Below, piece by piece: positions 16,501 through 33,344 of a DNA stretch of 64,000 nucleotides. The DNA lies in assembly GCF_029868325.1 (NCBI RefSeq), contig NZ_JARWNW010000261.1, positions 58,469 through 122,468 on the forward strand, read 5' to 3'. Both the position numbers and the translations under genes were made by a program. Origin of the DNA: Nocardia carnea. GTDB lineage: Bacteria > Actinomycetota > Actinomycetes > Mycobacteriales > Mycobacteriaceae. Positions within the stretch are counted from its first letter, which is position 1, and each line of letters starts with the position of its first letter. Under the pieces are notes generated by a model, which made no database searches, was not told the origin of the DNA, and was given only the letters and a program-made list of their open reading frames with translations.

Positions 16501-19500
16501 CCCCACCAGATCGCTCGGCGCTGTTCTCGTCGGCGACCTCGGCGACCTCACCGACGACGCCCTCCGGTCCTGGCTCGGCGAGCGGCTGCCCGCCTACATG
16601 GTGCCCCGCCTGTTCGTACACAGTGCGCAACTACCCATCACGCGCAACGGGAAGATCGACCGGGAGACCGTACACGGCGCCCTCGCCGCCGCCGCAGATA
16701 GTCGCGGCGGTACCGAATCCGCGCCGCCCTGTCAGGGCTTGGAGCGGACCGTGGCCGAAGCCTGGGCGGATCTCCTCGACGTCGAGGAGATCCGGCGGGA
16801 CGACGACTTCTTCGTGCTGGGCGGTGACAGTCTCCTGGCTACCCGCTTGGTCCGGCGGCTGCTTACCGAGGGGGTGGCGGGTGCCGATCTCGCTCACTTG
16901 TTCACCGCACCCACCCTCGCCGCATTCACGGCGACCCTGACCGCCGGTGGCACCACCGAGATTCCGGAGATCGCCCCGGACCCCGAGCACCGCTACGAGC
17001 CGTTCCCGCTCACCGATATCCAGGTCGCGTACTGGCTGGGCCGATCGGAGGACTTCGCTCTCGGCGGGATCCCGGCGCAGCTGTATATCGAATACAACTG
17101 GCCAGGTGTCGATACGGACCGGCTGGAAACTGCTTGGAATCGGCTGATCGACCGGCATCCGATGCTGCGCGCCGTGATCGCAGGGGACGGGACGCAGCGA
17201 ATCCTCGACGAGGTCGCTCCGTACCGGATACGGGTGGTCGACGGGTCGGTGGCGGGCGTCCGAGAAGATATGTCCGGCAGCCTTCTCGATGCCGGTAGCT
17301 GGCCGCTGTTCGATATCCGGGTAGTCCACGACGGCGGGGATACGCGGGTCTGCGCGGCCTTCGACACCCTGATCGCCGACGGTCTGAGCGTGCTCGTGCT
17401 GCTTTCCGAATGGACGCGGCTCTACGCGGAGCCGGGTCTCGCGCTACCCCGGCTCGGACTGGAATTCCGCGACTACGTGCGCAACTGTACGCCGTCGGAA
17501 GGGGAGGTGCGGGCGAGCCTGTCCTTCTGGCGGTCGCGTCTGCCGGAACTGCCGCCCGGCCCGCAGTTGCCGTTACGGGTGTCACCGGCGATGGTGCAGC
17601 GTCCTCGATTCGTCCGCCGGGAGGTTCGGCTGGACGCCGGAGTCTGGGGTCGGCTCGTCGCGCGGGCCCGTGGTTTCGGCGTGACGCCGAGCGTACTGCT
17701 GTTGGCCTGTTACACCTGGGTTCTGGGGAGCTGGAGTGCCCAGCGTGAACTGACGGTCACGCTCACGAGATTCGATCGCCGGGAGGTTCACCCCGACATC
17801 ATGCGGGTGGTCGGCGATTTCAGTTCGCTGTTACTGGTCGCGGACCATCCCGTCGAGAACGAGACCTGGCTGGGGCGGGCGCGGCGATTGCAGGAGCAGT
17901 TGTGGAGAGACCTGGACCATCAGCAGGTTTCCGCGGTACGGGTGCTGCGCGAACTGGCGCGTGACAGCGCGGTTCCCGCGGAACCGGTCCCCGTGGTGTT
18001 CACCTCCATGCTCGGTGTCGACGATGAACTCGCCCGGTCGGTGCGCTGGCCGGATCACCTGCGAACCCAGACACCCCAGGTCTGGCTCGACCACCAGGCC
18101 ATCGAACTCCCGGACGGGTTGTTATTGAGCTGGGACTCGGTGGACGAACTGTTTCCCGACGGCCTGGTCGACGACATGCTGGCGACCTACCACATGCTGC
18201 TGAACCGGCTGAGCGAGATCGACTGGGAACAGTCACTCGACAAGGCATTGCCGATACTGCCGCCCGCCCAGCAGGCGGTCCGCGACCGCGTGAACGACGC
18301 CGCTCTCCCGGTGGCACGTGATGAACGCACCACCGGGGAGGCGCGCACCGCGGGCCACGGTGCTCCGGACAGCTTGTTGCACACGCCGATGTTCGACACA
18401 GCGGCTGCCGATCCCGGCCGGACGGCGCTCGTCGCCGGCGATACGACAGTGTCGTTCGGCGAGCTCGCCGAGCACAGTCGCCGGATCGCGGCGCTGTTGA
18501 TTTCACACGGTGTCCGGCCCGGCGATGCGGTCGCGGTCTGCGCGGCCCGGGGCGCGGCGCAGGTGGCGGCGTTGTACGGAGTGCTGGCCGCGGGAGCGGC
18601 GTATGTACCGGTGGCAGTGGATCAGCCACCGCAGCGGCGGACCGCGATCCTGGAACAGGCCGCGGTCGCCGCGGTACTCACCGACGACAACGCCCGGTTT
18701 GCGGTTGGTGTTCAAAGCGATAACGTCGGCGGATCGGCAGATCGCGCCGAGCACAACCCCACGGACCGCTCCGTCGGCGACACCGAAGTTGCCGGTGCCG
18801 GCGGCGCCGGTGGCGTTGCCGGGATTGCCGGTACGGGAGGCCTCGGTGGCGACGCCGAGGGTTTCACCTCACCGGGCGGTGACATTGTTCCCGGGGAAAT
18901 CGGCGGCGCCGGTGTCGCTCGTGCGGCGGGATCGAACGCCGTTGGGGTGCCGGTGGTGTCGATCGCGGACGCCCGAGATCACGAGCCCGCGCCGGTTCAT
19001 CGCGGAAGTAGCGGAGATCTCGCCTACGTGATCTTCACGTCCGGTTCGACCGGTGTCCCGAAGGGCGTCGAAATCGAGCACGGACAGGCAGTGAACACGC
19101 TGGCCGATATCCGTGATCGCTTCGGGCTCGGAGTGGACGACCGGGTACTCGCTGTTGCGGCGGTCGATTTCGATCTGTCGGTGTTCGATCTCTTCGGTGT
19201 GCTGGGCGCCGGTGGAAGCGCGGTGATCGTGCCGGAGGAGGACCGGCGCGATGCGGGCCGCTGGCTCACGCTGGTTCGAGAACACGGCGTGACGGTATGG
19301 AATACGGTGCCGGCGATGCTGGACATGCTGCTCACGGCGGCCGAGTTCGGCTCGGGTCTGCCGCCGTCGCTGCGGCTGGCTCTGGTGTCCGGGGACTGGG
19401 TGGGCCTGGACTTGCCGGGGCGTCTCGCGGCGCTGTCGGAGAAAAGCCGGCTGATCGCCTTGGGCGGGGCTACGGAAGCGTCGATCTGGTCGAATTTTTT

Positions 19501-22500
19501 CGAGGTCGAGTCGGTGGATCCGGAGTGGACGTCGATTCCCTATGGTCGCCCGTTGCGTAATCAGCGGTTCCGGGTGGTCGATGAGAACGGCTTGGACCGG
19601 CCTGATTGGGTGCCGGGGGAGTTGCTGATCGGTGGTGCCGGGGTGGCGCGGGGTTATCGGGGCAGGCCCGATCTGACTGCCGCCGCGTTCTTCGTCGAGG
19701 CGGGAACACGCTGGTACCGGACCGGAGACCTCGGGCGGTACCGGCCGGATGGTGTGCTGGATTTCCTGGGTCGTGCTGATCGTCAGGTGAAGATTCGCGG
19801 GCATCGGGTGGAACTCGGTGAGATCGAGCAGGCGATCAGCGCGCATCCCGAGGTCCGCCGGGTGATCGCGCTGGCGGTGGGGCAGCGGGCACAGGCACGG
19901 TTGGTCGCCTTCGTCGAACCGCTACTGCCCGAGGATATGCCGAGTTTCCTGGCCGACCGGGTTCCCGCCGGATGGGCGCCCGAACTGATCGCGCTACCGG
20001 ACCCACCGCTGACCGGCAACGGGAAGATCGACCATGCCGCCCTGGTACGGCGTGCCGAAGCGGCGATGGCGCAGGAGGACGCATCGATTCGCGGCGAGCC
20101 GGTCCGGCCGGGACTGGAAACCGGGATCGGCCGGATCTGGCAGGAAACAGTCGGCGGTGGACTACCCGACCGGGACACCAATTTCTTCGCGGTGGGCGGT
20201 GATTCGCTGTCGGCGACCCGTCTGGTGGGGCGGCTCGCGCAGGACCTCGGCATCACCGTGACATTGCGTGAATTCTTCACCGACCCGACCGTCGCCGGAC
20301 TCGGCCGCGACCGCACCGGGGCCGATATCGCCGTGCCGGACGACCGGCTGCGCAGCATATCCGCGGCGGCACCGCTGACGACCGATGTCGCCCGTCGGCT
20401 GGATCCGTTCGAGCTGACCGATATCCAGGTGGCGTACTGGCTCGGCCGGTCGGCGGATTTCGATCTCGGCGGTATCGGCGCACAACTGTATTTCGAATAC
20501 GACCTGCTCGGTCTGGATGTGGCCCGGTTGCAGTCTTCCTGGAACCTGGTGGTCGAGCGGCACCCGATGCTGCGCGCGGTGTTCGGTACCGATGGTGTGC
20601 AGCGAGTGCTGTCCGGGGTCCCCGAGTACCGGATCCGTGTCGTCGAGGCCGCCGGCGATTTCGTCAGCGTGGCCGCGGTAGTGCGAGAAGAGATGGCAGG
20701 TGGTGCGCTCGATGCCGCAACCTGGCCACTGTTCGATATCCGGGTCGTTCGTGAGGGCGACCGGGCCCGCATCTGCGTGGTTTTCGACAGCCTGGTCGTG
20801 GATGGTCTGAGTGCCCTCGTGCTCATCTCCGAATGGACCCGGTGGTACACGGATCCGGAACTCGAAATCCCGCCGTTGGCCATCGAGTTCCGTGACTACG
20901 CGACGAAGTGCGCGCCGTCGGAGGACGAGATTCGCGCCGCACTGTCGTATTGGCGGGCGCGGCTGCCGGAACTGCCGCCGGGACCGCAGCTGCCGTTGCG
21001 GGTATCGCCGGCTGCGGTCCGGTATCCGCGCTTCACGCGCCGGGAGGTCCGGCTCGATCCGGGTACCTGGCACGGGATCGTGGCCCGTGCGCGGGGTTTC
21101 GGCGTGACGCCGAGCGTGGTGCTGCTGGCCGGCTACAGCTGGGTACTGGGCACATGGAGTGCCCAGCGGGAACTGACCGTCACGCTGACCCGGTTCGACC
21201 GCCGGCAGGTGCATCCGGACATCATGCGCGTGGTCGGCGACTTCAGTTCACTGTTGCTGGTCGCGGATCGCCCGGCCGAACACGAGCGCTGGCTGGACCG
21301 GGTCCGGCGGTTGCAGGAACAGCTGTGGAGCGACCTGGACCACCAGCAGGTATCCGCCGTGCGCGTTCTGCGGGAACTCGCGCGCGACAGCGCCGTTCCC
21401 GCCGAACCGGTGCCCGTGGTGTTCACCTCGATGCTGGGGGTGGACGACGAACTGGCCCGGTCGGTGCGGTGGCCGGATTACACGCGAACCCAGACTCCGC
21501 AGGTATGGCTGGATCATCAGGTCATCGAGCTGCCGGAGGGGCTGGTGCTGAGCTGGGATTCGGTGGACGAGCTGTTTCCCGTGGGACTGGTCGAGGACAT
21601 GCTGGCCGCCTACCACGGCGTGCTGACCCGGTTGGGGGAGATGGACTGGGCACTGCCCCTCGACGAGGTCGTACCAGCTCTGCCACCCCACCAGCAGACG
21701 ACCCGTGACACGGTCAACGACACCGCCGGGCCGTCCCGGCACGAGCAGGATTCCGGCAGCAGCCGGGGCCAAGCCGGACATGCCCCTGTGCCGGATCGGC
21801 TTTTGCATACCGCGATGTTCGAGGTGGCCGCCACCGACCCCGATCGAACAGCGCTCATCGACGGAGACGTGAGGGTGTCGTTCGGTGCCCTGGCCGAGCA
21901 GAGTCGGCGGATTGCGGCATTGCTGGCTGCCTACGGCGTGCGGCCGGGGGATGCGGTCGCGGTATCGGCGGCGCGGGGAGCGGCGCAGGTGGCGGCGTTG
22001 TACGGGGTGCTGGCCGCGGGGGCGGTGTATGTGCCGGTGGCGGTGGATCAGCCCTCGCGACGCCGGACAGCGATCCTGGAACAGGCCGGAGTCGTCGTGG
22101 TACTCACCGACGATATCGAGCGGATCGCCGCCGCGGCGATCCCCGGCGACCCGAGTGGTTCCGTCGGCGTCGAGCACATCGGCATGAGCGGTTCCGACCG
22201 CGAACGCACGGCCGCCCCGCATGTCGTGGCCGAAGCCGGCGCTGCTGTCCGGATCGGCGATACCGGTCTCGGTCCCGTTTCCGCGGTCTCCGGCGAGGCC
22301 GACACCGCCGGTACCGATGTTCTCGGCGATCTCGCACTGCGCAACGGTGCGACCGGCGGTGTCGGTCGATGCCCCGAGGGCACCGCGATACTCACTGGCC
22401 GGGTCGCAGTGGTGGCGATCGCGGAGGCACGGAATCACGAGCCCGCTCCGGTCCATCGCGGAAGCAGCGGAGATCTCGCCTACGTGATCTTCACGTCCGG

Positions 22501-23847
22501 ATCCACCGGCACCCCGAAGGGCGTCGAAATCGAGCACGGACAGGCAGTGAACACCCTCGCCGATCTGGCGGACCGTTACGACCTCGGCGTACAGGATCGG
22601 GTCCTCGCGGTCGCGGCGTTCGATTTCGATCTGTCGGTGTTCGATCTGTTCGGTGTGCTGGGCGCCGGTGGCAGCGCCGTTCTCGTCGCCGACGAGGATC
22701 GGCGTGATCCGGACCGCTGGCTCACCCTGATTCGCGAGCACGGCGTGACGGTATGGAACACGGTGCCGGCGATGTTCGACATGCTGCTCTCGGTGGCGGA
22801 ATCCGCTCCCGGCCCGGTCTCGTCGTTGCGGCTGGTGCTGGTGTCGGGGGACTGGGTGGGCCTGGATCTGCCCGGCCGTCTCGCCGCCTTGTCGGAGAAT
22901 TGTCGTTTCGTTGCCTTGGGCGGGGCTACGGAAGCGTCGATCTGGTCGAATTTTTTCGAGGTCGAGTCGGTGGATTCGGAGTGGACCTCGATTCCTTATG
23001 GTCGTCCGTTGCGTAATCAGCGGTTCCGGGTGGTCGACGAGGCGGGGCGTGATCGGCCTGATTGGGTGCCCGGGGAGTTGCTGATCGGTGGTGCCGGGGT
23101 GGCGCGGGGTTATCGGGGCAGGCCCGATCTGACTGCCGCGGCGTTCTTCGTCGAAGACGGGACACGCTGGTACCGGACCGGAGACCTCGGGCGGTACCGG
23201 CCGGATGGTGTGCTGGATTTCCTGGGTCGTGCTGATCGTCAGGTGAAGATTCGCGGGCATCGGGTGGAACTCGGTGAGATCGAGCAGGCGATTGCCGCGC
23301 ATCCGGAAGTGCGCCGGGCGATCGCGCTGGCGGTCGGGGAGCGGGCACAGGCGCGGCTGGTCGCCTTCGTCGAATACGACGTGGCCGCCGATCCGGCGGC
23401 CGGCGAGCCCGTACCGGCAGCGCTCCCCGGCGATCTCGCTGCCTTCCTCGCCGACCGGATCCCCGGCGGCTGGATGCCCGAACTGATCCCGCTGCGCGAC
23501 CCGCCCTTGACCGCCAACGGCAAGATCGATCACGCCGCCCTGGGGCGGCGCGCCGAATCGGCGACCAGCCCGGCCACCCGCAGCGGCCAGGGCGAGCCGG
23601 CCCGCCCTGGACCGGAAGCCCGGATCGCGCGGATCTGGGCCGAGACGCTCGGCGCCGCGCCGGCCGATCGGCACACGAGTTTTTTCGCGGCGGGCGGCGA
23701 CTCGTTGTCGGCGACTCGCCTGGTCGGCCGTCTCGGCCGGGAACTCGGTATCACCGTGACGCTGCGCGATTTCTTCACGACCCCGACCATCGCCGGACTC
23801 GGCGACCACCGGCCACAAGCCGATATCGACCTCGAAGAAGGTGCTCT

Positions 23848-23851
<4 letters not shown>
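13535..23851 (+). CDS. Multimodular NRPS: ArCP-(Cy-A-PCP)x3, salicylate-primed heterocycle assembly
   Basis: A 3438-residue synthetase. Order: aryl carrier protein (Ser51 in GLGLDSV); Cy1 (DMIAGD near 244), A1 (TSGSTGAPKG near 707), PCP1 (near 1096); Cy2 (DTLIAD near 1275), A2 (near 1834), PCP2 (near 2221); Cy3 (DSLVVD near 2416), A3 (near 2986), PCP3 (near 3386). All three condensation domains have the DxxxxD motif of heterocyclisation domains. By GrsA alignment in my head, A2 and A3 give DLFN-V-S-L-I-W, a cysteine code; A1 gives DLYSMGLIH, not a cysteine code and nearer Ser/Thr domains of mycobactin type. No aryl-AMP ligase is fused, so salicylate is loaded in trans. A2 and A3 carry unusual 85-95-residue Gly/Ala-rich insertions. 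The ATG at 13535 is used because upstream in-frame codons run through the metal box. It overlaps the next NRPS by four bases. Confidence 0.92.
19461..19880 (+). repeat. Near-identical intragenic repeat, copy 1 (module 2 adenylation C-terminal half)
   Basis: This roughly 420-bp stretch of the module-2 A domain is nearly identical at DNA level, including synonymous positions, to 22917-23336 in module 3, offset 3456 bp. Long runs match perfectly, for example around the EASIWSNFFEVESVD coding block and from the YRTGDLGRYRPDGVLDFLG block through the A10-proximal region. Flanking Cy and A-domain DNA is clearly more diverged. Confidence 0.8.
22917..23336 (+). repeat. Near-identical intragenic repeat, copy 2 (module 3 adenylation C-terminal half)
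   Basis: Partner of 19461-19880. The two differ at scattered bases only, with most differences in a short segment around 23038-23055 and at the end of the block. Retained synonymous identity implies recent duplication or ongoing gene conversion between modules 2 and 3. Confidence 0.8.
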
Positions 23852-29349
<5,498 letters not shown>

Positions 29350-29371
29350 CCGGGCGCAGCGGAGAGAAGCA

Positions 29372-30670
29372 ATGGATCGTGACCGAGCGCAGCAACGGGC
29401 AACCGATGGGCAGCGATCGAGCATGCCCGGCGGGTCGGTGGAGCGCGACCGATCACAGCGAGGACTCGAGGCAACCCAGGCGCACAGCACCGTCGGTCGC
29501 GGTGGCGCCGAGCGTCGGCGAGCGCCGGTCGTGACCGCTGCGACGGGCCCGGTGGCCGTGCTCGGCGCGACCGGGACGGTCGGGCGGGCGGCCGTGCACA
29601 TGCTCACCCGGCGCGGTATCGGCGAACTGCGGCTCGGTGCGCGCGACGTGGACCGGGTGGACCCGGCACTGGTACCGCCCGGTGCCGAACCGTGCCGGGT
29701 GGATGCCGCCGACCCGGATTCACTGGCGCGTTTCTGCGCGGGAACCCGGCTTGTGCTGAACTGCGCAGGCCCCTCCTACCTGCTGATGGATCGGGTCGCG
29801 CGGGCCGCTCTGGCGGCGGGCGGCGACTACGTCGATGTCTCCGGGGACGGGCCCACCTACCGGCTGCTCGAAGGGTCCCCGCTGCGGGACGGTGCGCGGA
29901 CCGTGGTGTTGTCGGCGGGTATGCTGCCCGGCCTGGCCAATATCGTGCCGCCGGTGCTGGCCGACGACCTGACAGGCGCCCGGCTGGTCGTCTATGCGGG
30001 TGGTATCGAGCCGTTCGCCCCGGCCTCCGCCGCCGACCTCGCCCTCTCACTCGACAGTTCCGATGGCGCGGCCGCCGAGGGCCACTGGTACGGCGAAACC
30101 CTCGCCGCCTGGTGTGGCGGCGGCCGTCGGCGCAACGCCCTGCCGGTGCGCGAGGACGTCGAGATCGCCGGGTTCCCGGGCCGGGTCACCACCATGCCGT
30201 TTCTCACCGCCGACGCCGAACGGCTGGCCCGGTCGACCGGCCTCGCGGAACTGCACTGGCACAACGTATTCGTCGGCACCGCGCTGCGGCTCACGCTCAC
30301 TCGGCTGCGCGGCCGGGTCCGCAGCGACCCCGCCGTTCTGGCCGGAATCGCCGAGGAGATCGGCGCGGCGGCCGAACGCGACCTCGCCGGGCTGGACCCC
30401 TTCTACCTGATGGCGTTCACGGTGCACCGGCCGTCGGGCACCACTACGGCGGTGCTGCGCACCCCGAGCAGTTTCGCGCTCACCGCCGCGACCGCCGCGC
30501 ATACGGTCGAGGCCGTCCTGTCCGGGGCGGTCGCGCCGGGTCTGCACTACGCCGACGAGGTCCTCGACCCCCGCGGGCTTCTCGATGCGGTCACCGGATT
30601 CGGCGCACTACCCGTTTTCCAGACCCACGGGCACGCCCATGACGAACCGATGGAGGCAGGCAGCCTGTGA
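29372..30670 (+). CDS. Saccharopine-dehydrogenase-like NAD(P)-binding oxidoreductase
   Basis: A 432-residue protein whose Rossmann core begins near residue 58 (VAVLGATGTVGRAAVHML) and continues with VLNCAGP, GGDYVDVSGD and LSAGMLPGLANIVPP, typical of the saccharopine dehydrogenase/trans-acting enoyl reductase superfamily. The ATG at 29372 has GGAG upstream and lies 22 bp after the NRPS stop, but gives a 53-residue polar, Arg/Gln-rich tail. A GTG at 29531 would begin VTAATGPVAVLGATG and fits the family better, though with a weaker site. It overlaps the imide reductase gene by four bases and is co-transcribed with the NRPSs. It probably catalyses a redox tailoring step on an enzyme-bound or released heterocycle; substrate unknown. 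Confidence 0.78.
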   Translation: MDRDRAQQRATDGQRSSMPGGSVERDRSQRGLEATQAHSTVGRGGAERRRAPVVTAATGPVAVLGATGTVGRAAVHMLTRRGIGELRLGARDVDRVDPALVPPGAEPCRVDAADPDSLARFCAGTRLVLNCAGPSYLLMDRVARAALAAGGDYVDVSGDGPTYRLLEGSPLRDGARTVVLSAGMLPGLANIVPPVLADDLTGARLVVYAGGIEPFAPASAADLALSLDSSDGAAAEGHWYGETLAAWCGGGRRRNALPVREDVEIAGFPGRVTTMPFLTADAERLARSTGLAELHWHNVFVGTALRLTLTRLRGRVRSDPAVLAGIAEEIGAAAERDLAGLDPFYLMAFTVHRPSGTTTAVLRTPSSFALTAATAAHTVEAVLSGAVAPGLHYADEVLDPRGLLDAVTGFGALPVFQTHGHAHDEPMEAGSL

Positions 30671-31998
30671 ACGAATTGCCACCCACGCGCGTCCGCCGGC
30701 GGACACCGGTGCCGGCCGCCGAACCGTCACCGGCGCCGGGCGTTCGGTCGTCTGCGGTGCCGAATTCTCGGATGCGGGCACCGGGGGAGCGGAGTCTCGG
30801 ACTGCTACCGGCCGGGAGCACGGGGGCCGGCCGGCCGGCACCGACGCCGAATCCGGGAAGCGCCTGTTTGCCGTCGCGCGCGGGCGCACCGAAGGTCGTC
30901 GTGTGCGGGACATCGTTCGGCCGCGTGTACCTGCACGCGGTGCACGAGGACCCGGAGGTCCAGCTGGCCGGTATCGTCTCGCGCGGCAGCACCACCTCAC
31001 AGGCGTACGCGAACTCGTACGGGGTACCGCACTATATCGACGTCGAGCAGCTGCCCGGCGATATCGATATTGCCTGCGTCGCGGTGCGCGCCGGCGCCGC
31101 CGGTGGGGACGGCGCGATACTCGCGCAGAACTTGCTGAGCCGCGGTATCCATGTGTTGCAGGAACATCTGCTGCACCCCGACGAACTCACCGACTGTCTG
31201 CGGACCGCCCGTGAACACGGAGTCCGGTACCGGCTCAACGCGTTCTATCCGCATCTGCGACCGGTCGCGCAGTTTCTGGAGGCGGCCGAGACCCTGCGCG
31301 AGCGGCAGCGGCCGCTCCATGTGGACGCCGTGGCCGGTGGCCAAGTGGTCTATCCGCTGCTCGATATCATCGGCCGAGCGGTCGGCCGGCTCCGGCCGTG
31401 GGCGATCGGCGACCCCGCGGCCCTTCCGGCGGAAGTCGCCGCACTTGCCGATTCGCCGATGCCCTACACACATCTGCCCGTGGTGATCGGGGGTGTTCCG
31501 GTGTCGCTGCGGGTTCAGAACCAGATCCACCCGGCCGATCCGGACAACCACGCGCTGCTACTGCACCGGATCGCGATCGCTTTCGAAGGCGGTGTGCTGT
31601 CCCTGGCCGACACCCACGGTCCGGTGCTGTGGAGTCCGCGCCTGCACACCGATCGCGACCCCACGGGGCGCCTGGTCATGACCGGGCCCGGTACCGAACG
31701 GCTGAACGTGCCGAGCACCGAAATTCTGGAACCGGCCGTGGCACCCACATTCCGGACAGTTTTCGATGAACTCTGGCCCGGAAGCATCCGATCGGCGCTG
31801 GGCGAGCTACGGGCCGATATCGCCGATCCGCGCCGGTCGATCGGCGCAGGCCAGTGGGCGATGACCGTCACCGCACTCTGGCAACGGCTCACGACCGTAC
31901 TCGGGCAACCCGAGCTGATCCGACCGGATACACCGGCACCGACAGCACTTCCGGAACTGCTCGCCGCCCGGCGCGCACGCGGGGCGGCCGCCCGATGA
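30667..31998 (+). CDS. Thiazolinyl imide reductase (YbtU/Irp3/PchG family)
   Basis: A 443-residue NADPH enzyme reducing a carrier-bound thiazoline to thiazolidine. After a 75-residue Pro/Ala-rich tail, the Rossmann fold starts KVVVCGTSFGRVYLHAV; characteristic family blocks follow: DIACVAVRAGAAGGDGA, RGIHVLQEHLLHPDEL and YRLNAFYPHLRPV, where Irp3 has closely similar text as I remember it. The GTG at 30667 overlaps the previous stop (GTGA), with GGAGG about ten bases upstream; an in-frame ATG at codon 36 is an alternative. This enzyme class occurs only with Cy-containing metallophore NRPSs and confirms a yersiniabactin/pyochelin/coelibactin-type product. It overlaps the following P450 by four bases. 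Confidence 0.88.
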   Translation: MNELPPTRVRRRTPVPAAEPSPAPGVRSSAVPNSRMRAPGERSLGLLPAGSTGAGRPAPTPNPGSACLPSRAGAPKVVVCGTSFGRVYLHAVHEDPEVQLAGIVSRGSTTSQAYANSYGVPHYIDVEQLPGDIDIACVAVRAGAAGGDGAILAQNLLSRGIHVLQEHLLHPDELTDCLRTAREHGVRYRLNAFYPHLRPVAQFLEAAETLRERQRPLHVDAVAGGQVVYPLLDIIGRAVGRLRPWAIGDPAALPAEVAALADSPMPYTHLPVVIGGVPVSLRVQNQIHPADPDNHALLLHRIAIAFEGGVLSLADTHGPVLWSPRLHTDRDPTGRLVMTGPGTERLNVPSTEILEPAVAPTFRTVFDELWPGSIRSALGELRADIADPRRSIGAGQWAMTVTALWQRLTTVLGQPELIRPDTPAPTALPELLAARRARGAAAR

Positions 31999-33287
31999 CC
32001 ACCACAGACGAACCGCGCGAACTCGCGGACCTGCGGGCGTTCTCGGCGGACCCTTACACGACGATGCAGCGCCTGTACCGGGAAAATGGTGCGATCTCCA
32101 CGCTCGGGGCCGGGCCGATGCGTTTCCGGCTGACCCTCGGCATCGAAGCCTCGCAATTCGTTCTCGCACACAGCGACCTGTTCAGCTGGGAGGCAGCGTT
32201 CACCGCGTTGGCGCCACTGACCGGACGGTCGGCCCTGCTGGTCAACGACGGTGACCGGCATCGCCGCCTGCGCCGGCTGGTCGCCCCGGCCTTCACCACC
32301 CGTCGGGTCGCCGATCACCTCGGCACAGTTACCCGGCATATCGAGTCCGCCCTCGCGAGTTGGACACCGGGAGAGACCGTCGACATCTACCCGCCGTTGC
32401 GCCGGGCCATGCGGCGGGCCACCTCGGAAAGCCTGTTCGGCGCGGCGGCCATGGAACGTTCCGAGGGCGTGGACGACTGGCTACACGATATCCACCGCGC
32501 CATCGACACCGATGTGATCGGCGGCAGTATCGAACGCGGTTCCGGGTCGCCGGTCTGGCGGCGGGCCCTGCTGGCCCGCTCCTCGGTGCACCGCTGGGTG
32601 GTTGCCGAGATCGAAAGACGCGGCGCGCAGGACGAACCGGGTCACGATGTCCTCGGTGTGCTGCTGCGCGGTGTGGACGGCACCCGGCTCACCGACGACG
32701 AGATCACCGATCAGCTGGTGAGCCTGCTCGAGGCCGGCGCCGAAACCACGGCGGCGCAACTGGCCTGGTTGCTGTTCTGCACGCTGCGCGATCGAGCCCG
32801 ATGGACGGAGATCGGCGCCGCGATCGCCGCTGGTGGCGAGGTCCGGCCCGATCTTCCGCTGCTCGACCATCTCGTATCGGAAACCATGCGGCTCTATCCC
32901 GCCACCGCGATCGTCTCCCGTAAGGTCGCGCGTGAGTTCACCTTGGCAGGAACGGAATTCGTGCCCGGCGATCTGTTGATCTTCAGCCCGTTCCACACCC
33001 ACCGGTTGGAGTCCGTGTGGCCGGAGCCGCAACGGTTCGATCCGGGCCGTTGGGATCCCGGTTCCGAGCGCTATCGGCGTCCGGCACCGTATGAATTCCT
33101 GCCGTTCGGAGCCGGTCCGCACCGCTGTATCGGCGCCAATTTCGCCACCATGGCGATAAAGGCCGCTTTCGTCGCGATTGTGCGCCGGATCGACGGTGAG
33201 CTGGTGACCACGGACGCACGACCCCAGGGACTGATCGGCATGCACCCCGGTGCCGGAATCACCGTGCGTATAGAGCGGAAACGCTGA
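31995..33287 (+). CDS. Cytochrome P450 (end of NRPS operon)
   Basis: A 430-residue P450 with the I-helix LLEAGAETTAAQ, the ExxR helix SETMRLYPAT, the PxRF-like segment PEPQRFDPGRWDP, and the heme loop FLPFGAGPHRCIGANFA. The eukaryote-like FDPGRW/PFGAGPHRCIG layout differs from the first P450 of this cluster, which has the FSGGIHNCMG type. The start at 31995 overlaps the imide-reductase stop (ATGA), and the stop is followed five bases later by a perfect hairpin, so it closes the 20-kb NRPS operon. Probably a tailoring oxidation of the heterocycle chain; coelibactin's cluster also has a P450 beside its NRPS genes. Confidence 0.9.
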   Translation: MTTTDEPRELADLRAFSADPYTTMQRLYRENGAISTLGAGPMRFRLTLGIEASQFVLAHSDLFSWEAAFTALAPLTGRSALLVNDGDRHRRLRRLVAPAFTTRRVADHLGTVTRHIESALASWTPGETVDIYPPLRRAMRRATSESLFGAAAMERSEGVDDWLHDIHRAIDTDVIGGSIERGSGSPVWRRALLARSSVHRWVVAEIERRGAQDEPGHDVLGVLLRGVDGTRLTDDEITDQLVSLLEAGAETTAAQLAWLLFCTLRDRARWTEIGAAIAAGGEVRPDLPLLDHLVSETMRLYPATAIVSRKVAREFTLAGTEFVPGDLLIFSPFHTHRLESVWPEPQRFDPGRWDPGSERYRRPAPYEFLPFGAGPHRCIGANFATMAIKAAFVAIVRRIDGELVTTDARPQGLIGMHPGAGITVRIERKR

Positions 33288-33291
33288 CACG

Positions 33292-33331
33292 GTAGGAGGT
33301 ACCCGCGGCAGGTGCTGCGGGTACCTCCTAC
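33292..33331. terminator. Perfect 15-bp hairpin terminator between convergent genes
   Basis: GTAGGAGGTACCCGC (33292-33306) and GCGGGTACCTCCTAC (33317-33331) form a perfect 15-pair stem with a 10-base loop. It sits between the P450 stop (33287) and the stop of the minus-strand methyltransferase (33345), so it can serve both directions. Confidence 0.85.
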
Positions 33332-33344
33332 CTCCGCTACCGGC

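Noticed and set aside
29372..29530. Leader repeats read as a separate small gene before the oxidoreductase
   Set aside because: The frame continues into the Rossmann domain without a stop, so it is either a tail of that protein or untranslated leader, not its own gene.
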